Source: Pilatotrama ljubarskyi (lineage: Eukaryota > Basidiomycota > Agaricomycetes > Polyporales > Polyporaceae). From it: 64,000 bases of DNA. Shown here in pieces: positions 1 through 12,500 of this stretch. Positions within the stretch are counted from its first letter, which is position 1. Every line of letters starts with the position of its first letter. Location of the stretch: contig MU277671.1 in assembly GCA_022385805.1 (NCBI GenBank), forward strand, positions 65,875-129,874, read 5' to 3'. Under the pieces are notes generated by a model. That model was not told the origin of the DNA. It made no database searches and saw only the letters and a list, made by a program, of their open reading frames with translations. Position numbers and translations under genes: made by a program.

Positions 1-147
1 TGGACGATTGAGCGCAACGACAGGCGCGCGGCGTTGCACTGATACCTGCGTTTCGTTCCAGTCGCGATTTTTCCGTTGAATTGTGTTGCAAGACAACTAT
101 ATGCATGTCCGTGTCATGTTCCACGTATTACACCTACAAGAAAAGGT

Positions 148-1345
148 CTACTTCCCAAGACGCATCTCGGCATCAGCGAACTCGTCTAGCGCCCTTCTGA
201 ACTCTGTCTCCTCTATGGAAGAACGATCCTCAGGTGTAGCCCATCTCCACCACCGTCTTTCCACGGGCGGGTGGCGATCCCAGCTATGTCGGATATCAGC
301 ATTGGCAGCTCCTACTGTCGTATAGTTGAACTTACTAGATCTCCGTCAATCTGGTCTGCCATGGGGGGAATCCGTCGAGTTCTACAGGCTCGCGTAATTG
401 GGCGACAGGGGGTTTCCTGTGCACGATCATCAGATCTGGAGAAGGGAAACCATGCTCGCCTGTGCGACAATATGCGTCAGAATCAATCCCCGGACTAGCA
501 AGCGCGTTTCAGACTGACCTTCTAGCACGACATTGAGCTCTTGTATGGATGGTATTGGCGGGGGCGCATGCGCGACATCGTCATGCAGTTTGCGCTGACG
601 TGCTGCGTGAAGGAATGTCCCAGCTGCAGCCGCGACTGCGGGCTTGCCTGACTGATAGGAGATGATATCCAATATAAGCTGAGGCTCATCGGTTTTCCCA
701 TCTGCAACTGCACGGACACCATGAGCAGGACCGAATGAAGCACAAGAACGTAGGAACTTACTAAGAACGCGTCGGCGCTTTAAACCATTCATCCTTTTTC
801 TCGCCTTGGACGGATTGACGGGGAAATGTATGGTAGTCACGCTGAGTTTCGGCATGGCAGAGTCAGAGTGCGGCGAGAGGGGTCTTGACTCCGCGTCATC
901 GGAGGGAGGAGGTGTAGGAGGGTACTGGATGTCACATTCAACCGGCGAGTCGTCCAATTCTGCACTGGGCGGCGGGTGAAGTCGCTGCCGAAGCTCCAGA
1001 GAACACTTTGCTAGTACACCTGGAGGAGCAACAGCATCCGTATGAGTACGCATCAGTAGCGCAAGCTTACATACCTTGTCGGTCATAAACGGTGAGTCGG
1101 CGTATGCCCGCGACTTTACACCAGCTGACGACCTTTTCTACCGTATTCAGCATGTACTGTTCGTTGGCATCATCGTCCACTTCGGCGTTGGGCACTAGAG
1201 TCACAGCAAGATGCGACGGCAGTTTCGAGCGCTGGGCAGCAATAGGTCGCGGCTCCTTGTCCGAGCGGAAGACAGACTGAAATACAAGGACTAGGCGGTA
1301 CAGTGCATGAAGGACAGCGAGGATGACGGATGCCAGCCAGGACAT
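148..1345 (-). CDS. NUS1: Nus1/NgBR subunit of dehydrodolichyl diphosphate synthase
   Basis: Non-catalytic partner of the cis-prenyltransferase that makes dehydrodolichyl diphosphate at the ER, for N-glycosylation and GPI anchors. Seen: an N-terminal hydrophobic segment (MSWLASVILAVLHALYRL), then LPSHLAVTLVP and VVSWCKVAGIRRLTVYD, both typical of the Nus1 fold. A later exon reads SPDLMIVHRKPP and GFPPWQTRLTEI, a Nus1 hallmark. The last exon ends in RLGK-stop, matching the conserved C-terminal RxG motif of this subunit. At least four exons join in frame. The start chosen is the first ATG of the open frame. The frame stays open upstream for about 50 codons without another ATG, so an upstream exon is possible. 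A Ser/Pro-rich insertion of about 40 residues follows the first helix region, as is common in fungi. Confidence 0.88.
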
Positions 1346-1808
1346 CGCGATCACCGTGTAAAGCGCGTCGGACGACGTGTCCCAGACCGAGGAACGAGCG
1401 CAGGCGTTGTAGACGACAGCGTGGAAGAGGTCGTCGGGGATTGACAGAGTAAACCAGGAGGAAACTGGAGTTCCTGCCCGACAATATGTACTGGGCTACT
1501 GCGAGCTCCTTCAGATCACGTGCAAGCACAGCATATACGTGTACATACGTCGCCGCTTGCGAGGCCGTAGCAGCGGGCGCAGTTCGATCCTGCTCTGAGC
1601 CTATATGGCGTCGCTCGTGTCGATAATCCTCTCGATCTCTCGACCTCCGCTCCATCATCTCAGCGGGGACTGACATACTGATCCATCGAGCCCTCTGGCA
1701 GCTGAGTTACGCAAGCAGACTGGTTCTCGCTGTCCAAAGTGTATGTCCGATGCCACAGATGCAACCTAGTATACAGAGATATACAGAGATTCCGTCCTAT
1801 GCCACAAA
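1346..1808. other. Intergenic, NUS1 promoter side / SEC17 3' end
   Basis: Lies between the NUS1 start and the SEC17 stop; both genes are on the minus strand. No convincing gene. An open minus-strand frame reads into NUS1 but has no ATG. A perfect 10-bp tandem duplication (atacagagat twice) sits at 1771-1790. Confidence 0.6.
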
Positions 1809-2834
1809 TCACAGAACACCGGGTTCCTGGTCTATACTCCGCTTGATCTTGAGTAGTATGCTCGTCTTCCAGTTGTCAAGCTTTGTGACCTGGTCGAACT
1901 CGAAGACGGCGGCAGTGAAGGTCTCCATATCTTGGGCCTCCATGGCGTCGACGAGTATGTTCACAAATTTAGCCTCCCTCGTAGACGGGAAGGTCGTATC
2001 GAGCGATCCATACTTCCCGAGATTCCGCTTGGCAGTCACAGTGTCCTGGGTAAGACCTCGTTTAGCTACTCATCCGATGGTAGCGTGCTCGAGGTACGTA
2101 CTCCCATGGCCAGCGCGCACAGGCTAGCACGGAGCCAGTACTCTTTGACGCTGTACTTCGTCAAGGCAGATGATAGAGATCCGTTCGCAACCTGCTCATA
2201 GAGAGCGATCGCCTGCGGGTATTCTTCAAGCTCGGCGTGGAGATCAGCTGCATCTTTGTAGCATGCGTTCGCGGTGCTGAGCAATATTTCAGTACAGCAA
2301 TCAGGAGCGGGTACGCGTCAACTTACGCGGTTGCGTCTTCCTGTGAGTACCATTCGGCAGCCCGTTCGAAACTGTCACAGGCTTTACGGAGGTCGTTGAG
2401 TTCCTGCAGGTATATCTGCCCGATCTCCTTCTCGCGGTCTGCGGCCTGCCTGAAGCGACCGGCCTTGGTGAGATGGGTGATGGTATGGCCCAGGGCCTGT
2501 ACCGCAACTTCCAAAAAGCCTCAGCATCGTCGTGCAGCGCCTTCTCAAGATACTCACGACCGGGGTCTACCCTCTTGTAAGCCTTCGCCGCGTTCCACCA
2601 TGCATTCGCGGCTTCATTGCCTTCCTGACACTTCTCCCTGCACTCTGCCTCCCTAGCGTGAGCATCTCCCGCCTCCTTGAACAGTTTCTCGATCTTGAAT
2701 TCGTTAGCCGCTTGTTGGTAGAGATCGCCGGCTTCCTCGAACTTGGTAGACGCGGACGAGAACCAGCCAGTGGATGAATTGGCTTTCTTGTCGGCCTTCT
2801 CTAGCAAAGTCTGTGCCTGCGACTTAGACGGCAT
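1809..2834 (-). CDS. SEC17: Alpha-SNAP, Sec17 vesicle-fusion adaptor
   Basis: Adaptor that recruits the AAA ATPase NSF/Sec18 to SNARE complexes for disassembly after membrane fusion. The N-terminus reads MPSKSQAQTLLEKADKKA, followed by STGWFSSASTKFEEAGDLYQ and FKEAGDAHAREAECREKC, the TPR-like helical hairpins of SNAPs. Further exons give RQAADREKEIGQIYLQE, DLRKACDSFERAAEWY and QAIALYEQVAN. The C-terminal exon holds REAKFVNILVDAMEAQDMETF and VTKLDNWKTSILLKIKRSI, which match the conserved end of the family. About 290 residues, the usual length. The ATG at 2834 was chosen because it opens the family-typical N-terminus. The gene is divergent from AGM1, 277 bp away. Confidence 0.95.
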
Positions 2835-3053
2835 CGCGAGGGTAAATCCAGTTGGTGGGCAAGGATAGGGCGTGGAACAACTGCGGTGGCTGCGATACGG
2901 CGAGTGGAGGATGCAGTCCAAGGCTGAGCGCGGCGGCGACTCCGAGTCGGAGTGGCAAGGGCATCGCGTGGCACGTGGCCAGCGCGCATCGTCGCGATCG
3001 AGATTCGGCTTCGAGACGTTACGCGCTCTGGTCTCTGTCCTCGCCCTGCGAGC

Positions 3054-3059
3054 TATAAA
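3054..3059 (+). promoter_or_regulatory. TATA box upstream of AGM1
   Basis: tataaa lies about 53 bp before the AGM1 ATG, in the 277-bp region shared with SEC17. The position suits a fungal TATA element; its function is inferred. Confidence 0.45.
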
Positions 3060-3111
3060 GTCCTTGACCACGCGTGCCTTCTCTCACTCTCCTTGTCTTT
3101 CTGCTTCCACC

Positions 3112-5044
3112 ATGGCCTCCTTGCTGCCTGTTGACGCTATCAGGGCGCTCTCGGAACAGCACTCGAAGCCTCCCAATGTACACTACCAATACGGAACGGC
3201 AGGCTTCAGGACTTTGTACGTCAGGCCTACGATATTCCAAGGCTAGTAGATGAGCTCATAGCGACAACAGGGGTAACCTTCTGGACTCTGTCATGTTCCG
3301 AGTTGGTATTCTGGCTGCCTTGAGGAGCAAGAGACTTGATGGCAAGACGATCGGAGTCATGGTCACCGCGTCTCATAACCCGGAACCCGTACGCATCGCG
3401 GCTTGTATTGCATGGCCATAGGGTAGTCTAATGTGCGAGACTTCAGGACAACGGCGTCAAGCTGGTCGATCCACGTGGGGAGATGCTGGAAGCAGCTTGG
3501 GAAGCCCATGCTACCAATCTTGCCAATGCGCCTACCACCGATGCATACATCGACGCCCTGGACGCGTTCGTGAAGACTCTGAAGATAGATCTCGCCAAAC
3601 CCGCAAGGGTAGTCTATGCCAGGGATACACGTCCTTCAGGACCTGCCCTTATCGCTGCCTTGGAGGATGGCCTCAAGGCGATCGGAGCCGAGGCGCGGAA
3701 CGCCGGAGTTACGACCACGCCCGTGCTTCACTACCTTGTCAAGGCCATCAACACGAAGGGCACCAAGGACGAGTACGGCGACGACTCGGAAGAAGGTTAC
3801 CTGCAAAAGCAGAGCACCGCTTTCAAGAAGCTTGTGGTATGTTGCCCTTCATGCTCAAGCCACCATCGCTGACAATGCTACATAGGCTGGCAAACCTGCT
3901 ATCCCTCCCTTGGTTGTTGACTGTGCGAATGGCGTCGGCGCGATTGTCGGGGAGAAGCTCGCTGAGCACCTCGGCGATACACTCAAGCTCATCCTGCGCA
4001 ACACCGCTATTGACAAAGCGGGGGCTTTAAACAACGCTTGTGGCGCCGACTTCGTGAAGACTTCTCAGCGCCTTCCGCCGTCACTAGCTTCTGTTTTAAA
4101 ACCTGGCCAGAGAGCATGCAGTCTTGACGGCGACGCTGATCGTCTAATTTATTACTATCTGGACGATCGCAGCCAATTCCATATGCTGGACGGCGACAAG
4201 ATCGCTGCACTAGTAGCCGCATTCATCGTGGAGCTCACCAAGTCTGCTGGGCTGGATGGAGAGATCCAGGTGGGCATCGTGCAAACCGCTTACGCCAATG
4301 GCGGTTCGACAAAATACTTATCAGAGGTACGTGTCCGTTGGATACGGCGTCGTCCATCGACTGATGTTTCATCACAGCGCCTTCCGGTGAGATGCGTTCC
4401 GACTGGTGTCAAGCACCTTCACCACGCTGCAGAGCACTACGACATCGGCGTCTACTTCGAGGCCAATGGCCACGGCACGGTTTTGTTCTCGCCTGACACG
4501 CTAAACAAGCTATCAGCGTATCAGCCTTCTACGCCGGCACAGTCGACCGCACTCAACCACCTGATCAACCTCACCCAAATGATCAACCAGACTGTCGGCG
4601 ACGCGCTCTCCGACATGCTTCTGGTCGAGGTTGTCCTCGCGCACAAGTCGTACAGCGGGGTGGAGTGGGACTCGCTCTACGTGGACCTGCCGAACCGCCT
4701 GGTGAAAGTCGTCGTTCCCGACCGCAGCCTCTTCAAGACGGAGGACGCCGAGCGCCGTCTGGTCAGTCCGCCTGGCTTGCAAGCAAAGATTGACGAACTT
4801 GTGCGTCGGTACGAGGGCGGCCGGGCTTTCGTGAGGCCAAGCGGGACAGAAGACGTCGTTCGTGTTTACGCGGAGGCGATTGTCCGGAGCCAGGCCGACG
4901 GTACGTTTCATGCCCGCATTCTGTTTCTCCCGCGTCCTCCCTAATGCCTAACCTGGGTGGACAGAACTCGCTTTCCGTGTCGCAGGGCTGGTGTACGACG
5001 AGGTTGGCGGTGACCCGACTAAGCGACCCGCCGAGTTCTTGTAA
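3112..5044 (+). CDS. PCM1: Phosphoacetylglucosamine mutase
   Basis: Converts GlcNAc-6-phosphate to GlcNAc-1-phosphate in UDP-GlcNAc synthesis, feeding chitin, N-glycans and GPI anchors. Visible are the N-terminal [10 protein letters not shown], the catalytic phosphoserine loop TASHNPE (about residue 70), the metal-binding loop DGDADR, the substrate loop FEANGHGT, and the C-terminal phosphate-binding [14 protein letters not shown]. The protein ends [14 protein letters not shown]...EFL. Five or six exons are joined by GT-AG introns. The AGM1-type order of loops separates it from phosphoglucomutase. A TATA box lies 53 bp upstream. The length of about 550 residues fits the family. Confidence 0.95.
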
Positions 5045-5384
5045 AAGGGGTGCTCGAGACTGGTCACTAGGTCGGACATGCAAAGGAGAAGTGTATACCT
5101 GTCTGTATTTTACGTGTGAATTGCTGAGCGTTTGGACTGAAGTGGAGAATGGACGGGCGATGGTTGGGTGAATTTGACTCATCGGCCGTTGCCGGGGCCT
5201 GGCGGTGGACATTCGGGCGAATTCTCGTTGGACGCGGCTGAGCGAGTATGTCGCCATGCATGGGCCATGTCTCCGCCTCGCATCGCCCCTCACTTTCCTC
5301 CGCTTCCCCGCTCGTCTATATCTTGACCGCTTCTCGGATCTCTGACTCGGCCTCACGTTCGTCTTGACCACCACCACCGACAGG
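5045..5384. other. Intergenic, PCM1 3' end / DUG3 promoter
   Basis: 340 bp between two plus-strand genes. I see no gene, RNA or clear motif here. It contains only the PCM1 3' region and a pyrimidine-leaning stretch before the next start. Confidence 0.6.
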
Positions 5385-6938
5385 ATGTGCCGGTTCGTAA
5401 TCTACAAGGGCACTGCGCCCGTCCAGCTTTCGCATCTCCTTACGCGCCCTTGCCATTCTATCATAAACCAAGCCTTCGACTCTCGCTTGCGTCTGGATCA
5501 CCGGAGGCCAATTAACGGAGATGGTTTCGGTGTCGGTGCGTAGTTATCCTGACGTCCCTCTAGCGGCCAAGCTCACGAGCGCCCGTCCTTCAGGCTGGTA
5601 CGACTCTGTATATGACGAGGAGCTGGGCAGCCAACCCTGCATCTTCACCTCTGTTACACCTGTGCGCTGCAGTCCTTCTCCTTGACGCACCGCCGCTGAA
5701 TGGGAACAAGGCATGGAACAACGTGAACTTGACGCGCTTAGCAGAGAAAATCAAGTCGCCCTTGGTCTTGTGAGCACTCCCCGTACACTCCAGCAGGCCC
5801 AAGACTCACTGTTGCCGGTAATAAAAAGTGCGCATGTCCGTGCAACTACCGCTGGAACGCTTAGTCTGGACAACTGCCATCCGTGGTCGTACGGAAAGCT
5901 GATGGTGAGCGCATATACTCCACAGGCCCTGCCTCTGTCCTCACTCCCCTCGTCAGTTCATGCATAATGGTGGCATCGCAGACTTCCACAAGATCAAGCG
6001 GAAACTTCAGATGGCGCTACCGGACGAGCTCTTCAATATGGTCACGGGAAACACGGGTGAGTCTAACCTACTGCAGGCCGAATGATGCAAGTCTCACCTT
6101 GTCTGGCAGACTCGCAATGGGCCTTCGCTCTGCTCCTGTCAAAGGTTGGTCATGCAATGATATCGTTCTCGGGGATCTCTCCTCTGAACTCTGTGCAGCT
6201 GCCTGATCCTACAGCTAGGAGTTTCACGCCAGCTATCCTCCAGAAGGCCATGCTTGATACCATAGCCCATATCAACCAGCTTCTCGAAGAGCACGACATC
6301 GCGGAGGTGCGCGCACCTCATATTGCGTATGCCCTCGGCGTTTGACACCTTCATATAGCCTAGCTTGATGAACTTCTGTGTCACGGACGGGGAGACCGTC
6401 GTAGCTACTCGCTACATCTCTTCGCGGACCGAGGAAGCGGCTTCTTTAGTGAGTACATGCACTCCCTCACCACGAACATTTACTCAACGGTCACTTAGTG
6501 GTTCTCGTCAGGCAGTACTTTCAGCGAGTATGCCGCGGGTGGCCATTACAAGATGTCTAAAACAGACAAGCGCGAGAACATCATCATGGTAAGATATATT
6601 ACGTGCTGCTTCCTGCATACGTACTTATTGCGGCATAGATTGCCAGCGAACCGTTGACATTTGAGAAAGGTGCGTATAGCCCAAAAGAACGTGTGATGCG
6701 CACTATCCACTCACCGTCATACCTCACAGCGGACTGGATGGAAATTCGGACCAACCATATGGTCGTCATTACGCCGAAGATGAACCTACTCCAGATCCCA
6801 ATTATGGACAAGTTCTACGTGCCTCAGTCGGATCCCGCTGCCCTCAGTAGAGGTACGGAGTTCGCTGCAGCCAAGGGCTTCTTGAGCCCACGGCGAGACG
6901 TCTCTCGACCCCTCGAAGCCATCGAGAATCACTTGTAG
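5385..6938 (+). CDS. DUG3: Class II glutamine amidotransferase, Dug3-type
   Basis: Ntn-hydrolase-fold amidotransferase. In yeast Dug3 works with Dug2 in cytosolic glutathione degradation. The start MCRFVIYKG puts the nucleophile at Cys2. Next come INGDGFGVGYY, FAHVRATTAG, NCHPWSYGKLMFMHNGGIADF and LQMALPDELFNMVTGNTDSQWAF, the classic class II (GATase_6 / YafJ-Dug3) signature set. C-terminal blocks are MNFCVTDGETVVATRYISS and IASEPLTFEKADWMEIRTNHMVVI. Many short introns interrupt it. The ATG at 5385 is required, because Cys must be residue 2 after the initiator Met. About 370 residues. No Dug2 gene is in the window. Confidence 0.9.
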
Positions 6939-7240
6939 TCTGCCTCCCCTTCTGATACTTGTGACATCTTCTGGGACATTATATCTAGGATGTAATATAC
7001 ATGTGTATACTAGCTAGAGTACGTAATTGTCTACAGTGCATACATTGCCGTAGTTCTTTCGCCATCGTGTGCTTGCAGGCGTGAACTGCGTCAAGGCGCC
7101 GTCTCCCGCACGTGTACGGAGTCCGCGCGATGGCGCGGCTCTGATCAGCCTCCTCTTTTACGCCACCATCGGCGGCCAGTGACCTTGGGTGGCCAAGCTG
7201 TCGCGCTCCCCTGTATCGCCTGAGGTGATACTGGTCTGCC
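6939..7240. other. Intergenic, DUG3 3' end / ICE2 promoter
   Basis: About 300 bp between two plus-strand genes. Nothing recognisable beyond AT-rich 3'-end sequence near 6970-7020. Confidence 0.55.
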
Positions 7241-8605
7241 ATGGCTCCCTGGTTTCTTTGGCACGCGCTGTCGAGCACAGCGAGGTGAGTAGACACAAAA
7301 GGCCTGCGCGACGGTAGCACACTCACGCACATTTGAACAGACTCTCCACAGTCCTCCAGATCCTAATATTTCTACCCCTCACGCTCTCGACGCTCTCGAA
7401 GTCTGCTTTTCTCCTGCTCTCACTGCTGTTGTTCCTCCACTCTCTCATCCATGGCACGCTTGTCCTCTTCTGGGGCTCGCCCGCGCTGAGCATCATGCAA
7501 GTCCCGATGCACCCCTTCCTCCTGCTCGTGTGCTTCAACGCGTTCTCTGAGGGCGTACACCCGTGGCTCACAATGGCCGCGTCGTGGTGGGGGAAGATCC
7601 TACATTGGTCAAGCCCTGGATTTATTGTCATGGAAGGAATGTCGAGCCTTCTGGTCGCTCAGCGCCTGGGACAGGTTGGGAAGCAGCTCGTCGGTGAGGG
7701 AGAGGGATACCAGTTCGGGCTCTTAGTCGCGGCAGCGGCGGCGTATGTTGCGTCAGCGTGGTGGATTGTCGTGGTGAGTGTATTCGTCGTGATTGCCACC
7801 TTGGCAGTTTGAAGAAGACCCATTTTGCCCCGCTTGTCCAGTCCTACCCGGCAGCAGCAGCCTCTCCTCTTTCATCGACACTCCTTGGGGTCGCCTTGAC
7901 AAGCTTGATATTCCTGACCTTCATTGGCTTCGGGCTGCGGCGCACCAACGTGATTGAGTCCAGCTGTCTCGCCCTCATCGTTGCGTATAATGTATGGCTG
8001 TGTGGCGTGGACGATGCACTGGTCCTTGACCCGGCCCTCTCCTAGTACGTGCATTCCCTCTCCCTGCCCCGCGATAGCTTACTGAGATACTACGTACCTA
8101 GTACCCCTCTACTGTCGAATATCCTGCCCCACCTGCAGACGCTCGTCAACTTTGTCTCGAACACGCTCCCGAAGCCAGTGCTCTTCGCATTAGTCTACCG
8201 CCTTCTCGTCCTCCATTTTGCGTCTCGCATATTGCCTACAATCGGAGCAGACAGTTGGGAGGATGAAGCGGGGCTCGACGACGGATGGGAGGGCAGACCG
8301 GTGAGTACCGACCGTCCAATACATAACAAATTATTGACCTGGGTATACAGACCTCGAAACTGACTCACCTTCTCCTAACATACCGGCAATCCATCTTTGT
8401 CACGGTATACTCGCACTTGCTACGTGAGTCCCGTGTGCACATAGTGTATTCCAGACCGCTCATATTACTTGCTGTAGTACTCGACCACTCTTCACAAGTG
8501 TGGTGGAGATGGATGAACATCTTCTTCACGTTGGCTATCTGGTCCGTAGAGCTCCTTGTGAGCAACGAAGACGATGCCGTTACGAAGCAATGGAAAGTCG
8601 ATTGA
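7241..8605 (+). CDS. ICE2: Ice2 family ER membrane protein
   Basis: Polytopic ER protein. In yeast Ice2 acts in cortical ER inheritance and in coupling lipid-droplet and membrane lipid pools. The sequence starts MAPWFLWHALSS and carries several long hydrophobic segments, including STVLQILIFLPLTLSTLSK, FLLLSLLLFLHSLIHGTLV, LLVAAAAAYVASAWWIVV and LGVALTSLIFLTFIGF. Family-like motifs are PGFIVMEGMSSLLVAQRLGQ and RRTNVIESSCLALIVAYNVW. The C-terminus reads VWWRWMNIFFTLAIWSVELL...KQWKVD. About 370 residues and 8-9 predicted membrane spans. The family call rests on motif and topology recognition, so it is slightly less certain than its neighbours. Confidence 0.8.
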
Positions 8606-8751
8606 CGTCGCACACGGTTGTTTCAACATCTCTCATCCACCACACGGACATACTGTATCAATCGGTGTGAGTCTCGACTTGGTCGTCCAACGGTCAACAT
8701 ATTCATCCCGTTGTAGAGACACGAACCGGACGAAAATACACTGTCCCTCTT

Positions 8752-9329
8752 TCACTGGCCTGCGTTTGCTTTCCATTCCGCCTCCTCTTCTCTCTCGCCG
8801 TCGTAAAACTCCCGTTTCCATATCTGTGCCTTCATCTTGACTTCCTCTAGTATCAGCTCGCAGGCCATGAAGGCCTCCTTGCGATGAGGTGAAGAGACAG
8901 CGATGACGATGGAGGGCTCGCCGACCGGTACGGTTCCCAGTCTGTGATGAACAGCGGAGCGTATCAGGGAAGATGCTCGGATGTCGCGCCCTGCTGTTTG
9001 GTGGTCCGAGCGACTGTATTTCGTGTGTGCGTTGCGCAGGATGTCTGCCATCGTCTTTATAGCCATTTTGCTATATGCCTGATAATCGAGCCTGGTGACG
9101 ACCTTGCCTGCGCATGCTAGTCATCGCAGGAGTCACAAGCATGCCGACTGGTGCTCTCACCCTTGAACGAATTGCGAGTAGTCCCGATGAACACAGCTGT
9201 CGCCCCCGCGCCATCGTCCGCGACGGATGTGATGATGGCCTGGACGTCGAGAGGCTCGTACGTCAACGCGCATGTCCCTTCTGGTATGTCAAGTCGCGCC
9301 TCGACTGAGGCTGATGGTGAGGATGCCAT
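8752..9329 (-). CDS. cnxH: Molybdopterin synthase catalytic subunit (MoaE/MOCS2B)
   Basis: Large subunit of molybdopterin synthase. It transfers sulfur from the thiocarboxylated small subunit to precursor Z in molybdenum cofactor synthesis. Two exons. The first has CALTYEPLDVQAIITSVADDGAGATAVFIGTTR, cut short by the intron after NSFKG. The second has VVTRLDYQAYSKMA, AVHHRLGTVPVGEPSIVIAVSSPHR and ACELILEEVK, then KAQIWKREFY near the C-terminus. GAVxxFxGxxR, HRxGxxxxGE and the active-site lysine in the IWKRE(F) region are classic MoaE features. About 175 residues, normal for eukaryotic MOCS2B. The small subunit is not in the window. The gene name follows the Aspergillus usage for this subunit. 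Confidence 0.93.
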
Positions 9330-9572
9330 TGACGATGACCTGGAATGCTATCGAACATCGACGCCCGGCGAGCTAGGCGCATATAACAAGCTCTGGACCG
9401 CGGTCAGCGTCGGCTATGCTGGATGTCCCGGCCGTGAATGAATATGCATTTAAGTAGCTATTCCGATGAGAAACGCGTGCCACTAGCCACTGGCAGCACC
9501 CTCACTTCCTCCTGCTCGTCTTCTGCTCATACACTTATCCTTGAATCTCGTCTATGTGATGTGCAGTCTCTG

Positions 9573-12500
9573 ATGTCGTTCCTACAACGTCGTGCTGCGC
9601 CTCTCCTCCGCCCGGCCACCGCTTCGCTGAGATGCGGACGGCCGAGCTCTTCTCTCGCGGCTTCGCTAAAGGACCACGCTCCCATTGACGTCCATCCGGA
9701 GGTGGAGGAAGCACTCGCGCATGGCCGGCCGGTCGTTGCGCTTGAAACGACCATAGTCACCCATGGCATGCCGTACCCTGCAAACCTGGAGACCGCACGG
9801 TCGGTCGAGAGTAATGTCCGCAAAGCCGGGGCCATACCCGCTACCATCGGTCTCATCGAAGGCCGGGTGAAGATTGGACTGCAGCCCCATGAGCTCGAAC
9901 GGCTCGCAGACGTCCGCAGGAACCATCCTGCTGTGAAGTTGTCGAGGCGAGATATTGGTCCAGCTATAGCTCTGGGACGGGACGGGGTGAGTCCGGTCTG
10001 CAAGCCCCTGCGTCTTGAGGTGTGTCGTACTGAGAGTTTGGGCTAGGGTACCACCTGCAGCGCGACTCTCATATTCTCTGCATTGGCGGGTATCAAGGTG
10101 AAGCACCATGAGCACACCGATGTATGAGGCATTGACCATTAGTCCAGGTGTTTTCTACGGGAGGGTAAGGTCACTTGGTGTCTTGCCCCAAATTTAGTGG
10201 CCTCACCCCGGCTTCTAGCCTTGGAGGTGTGCATCGAGGCGCAGAGACTAGTAAGCCCGTCAAGAAGACCTATCTTCACAGATCCTGACATCCTTGGCTA
10301 GCCATGGATATCTCTGCAGACCTCCACGAATTGACGCGTTGTCCTGTTGGTCTTGTCTCTGCGGGTGTGAAGTCTATACTGGACATCGGCAGGTCAGTAC
10401 CCCGCTCTCTGAGGAAACCTCTCGGCTGAGCCTATAGGCCTGCTACCATAGGACACTGGAGTATCTGGTTTGTTGCATGTGCGCACGCCGAATGACTCAT
10501 TCGAACTGATTTGAGCCCAGGAAACCCTAGGCGTTCCAGTCATATCGTATGCCCCAACAGATGATTTTCCAGCATTCTACAGTAGACGCAGTGGCTTCAA
10601 GGTATGACTACTGTTCCGCTCATGCGCCCTGTGGGAGCTCTCATCTCACATCACGTAGAGCCCATGGCGTATGGACGACCCTGTTTCCGCTGCCCGATTG
10701 CTCTGTTCGTCCCTAAGTCGTGCGCTTGCATTGGCTGTGAAGCTGACGTGAACTAGTCACTCAGAAGCAGCTCGGGATGTCGAACGGTGCCCTGTTCGCC
10801 GTTCCCATTCCTGAGGCGTACGACGCAATAGGTCAGGAGTTACAGCGAGCGGTCGAGCAGGCCGTTCGGGAGTCAGAAGCGAACGGTATAAGTCGCCGAG
10901 GAAAGGAAGCCACCCCTTGGCTTCTCAATCGTGTCGGTGAATTGACAGCCGGCAAATCGTTGGCAAGTAGTGAGTCCAGGTGTTTCGCAAGAGATCTCGG
11001 TGCATGTCTCAACAGGTATATTCTGCAGATATTGCTTTGATTGAGAACACTGCTTTCGTCGGTAAGCATTGCATGCGCCGAGAATCACTCATTGTCCTAA
11101 GCACCCCAACAGGCGGTCAAATCGCCGTTGCATATTCACAACTCAGCAACGAACGACACCCGAAGAACTCGTATCCTCATGTGCCCAACAGTACGGCTCC
11201 ACTCTCTGCGTCTGCAGCCGCGGAGCCCAGCAAGCGTGCCGACCAAGTATGTACCGATCTCGCCGATAGTTCGGGCTTGCTACGGTAGTTGACGCATATG
11301 ATTGGATGCTCGCAGCCTCCTGCGAAACTAGTCATCGTTGGTTCAGCTGCTGTTGATATCACCGCCAGAGCAGATCCTGTACCGGGGGCTGCCGGCGCGA
11401 ATAACAACCTGCACACCACGGCTCCCGGGGTCGTCACCCTCTCTGCGGGAGGCGTGGGTCGGAACGTAGCGGAGGCAGCTCATCGGATATTGACATCTTA
11501 CTCCAACGAGCTGTCGACCGCGACCGCGCTCGTGTCTCCTATCGGCGAAGACATATTCGGGAAGCTACTGATGTCCGAGACGAGCCGCATCGGCCTTCGG
11601 ACTGATGGTTTCATCCGAATGTCCAAGGCACGGACAGCAGTTTGCAACATGGTTCTGGACAGCGCTGGCGGGCTCACCGGCGGAGTTGCAGACATGGACA
11701 TAATCCGTACTCTCGATGCGGCGAAGGTTATCTACTCCCTGAACGTGAAGATAATCCTGCTAATGCGCCCCTGCGACCCACTGTAGATCGTTGACGTACT
11801 CGAGGAGCATCGGCCCAAGATCTTGGCTTTGGATGCCAACATGTCGCATGAGACTTTAAGGGCCCTAATCGCCTATGCGAACAAGCGGCAAATCCTGAGT
11901 GCGTCCTACGTTGCGTCTGCGTGCGGCGTCGTGCTAACATTTTATTGCAGCTTTCTTGTCAGTCGTACTTTACGGCCAAGCGAAAGAAGCTTTATTGACA
12001 GATATCATGTTCACAGCGAACCTACGTCGGTACCAAAGTCAACGGTCATCTTCCCAGCTGTGGCCGCAGCCCTGGACAGTGCAAGCACATCTTCTGCCCC
12101 TGTCACCTTCGCCACTCCGAACGTGCTCGAGCTTGCGCACATGTATCAAGAAGCCTGTGCTAGCCCGCTCGAGCTAACTGCGCACAAATACTGGTGGCAA
12201 GTCATCGACGAGATGGCCCTTGGAGCAGACTTCCGCATGGAGCTGGAACAGCTAGCGCGGCGAAGTGCATTCGAGGGCGAGGACGCTCCCACCGGCAACC
12301 TGTCCTTCCTGGTCAACAATGGCATTGCGCAGATGGCGATCAATCTGCTTCCATTCTTCCAGCACCTCATCATCAAGTGCGGCGAGCGCGGACTCATCGC
12401 AGCGTTCCGTGTCTCCGGAGAGCATGCAGAGACGTCTGCCTGGTCCACCCACAGTACCAATATCTTTGCGCGGCAGATTGTCGCGCGTAGCAAGTCTGGA

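Noticed and set aside
1170..1676. 168-codon minus-strand frame next to NUS1
   Set aside because: It overlaps the NUS1 first exon in another frame and has no recognisable domain. The NUS1 frame carries the conserved motifs.
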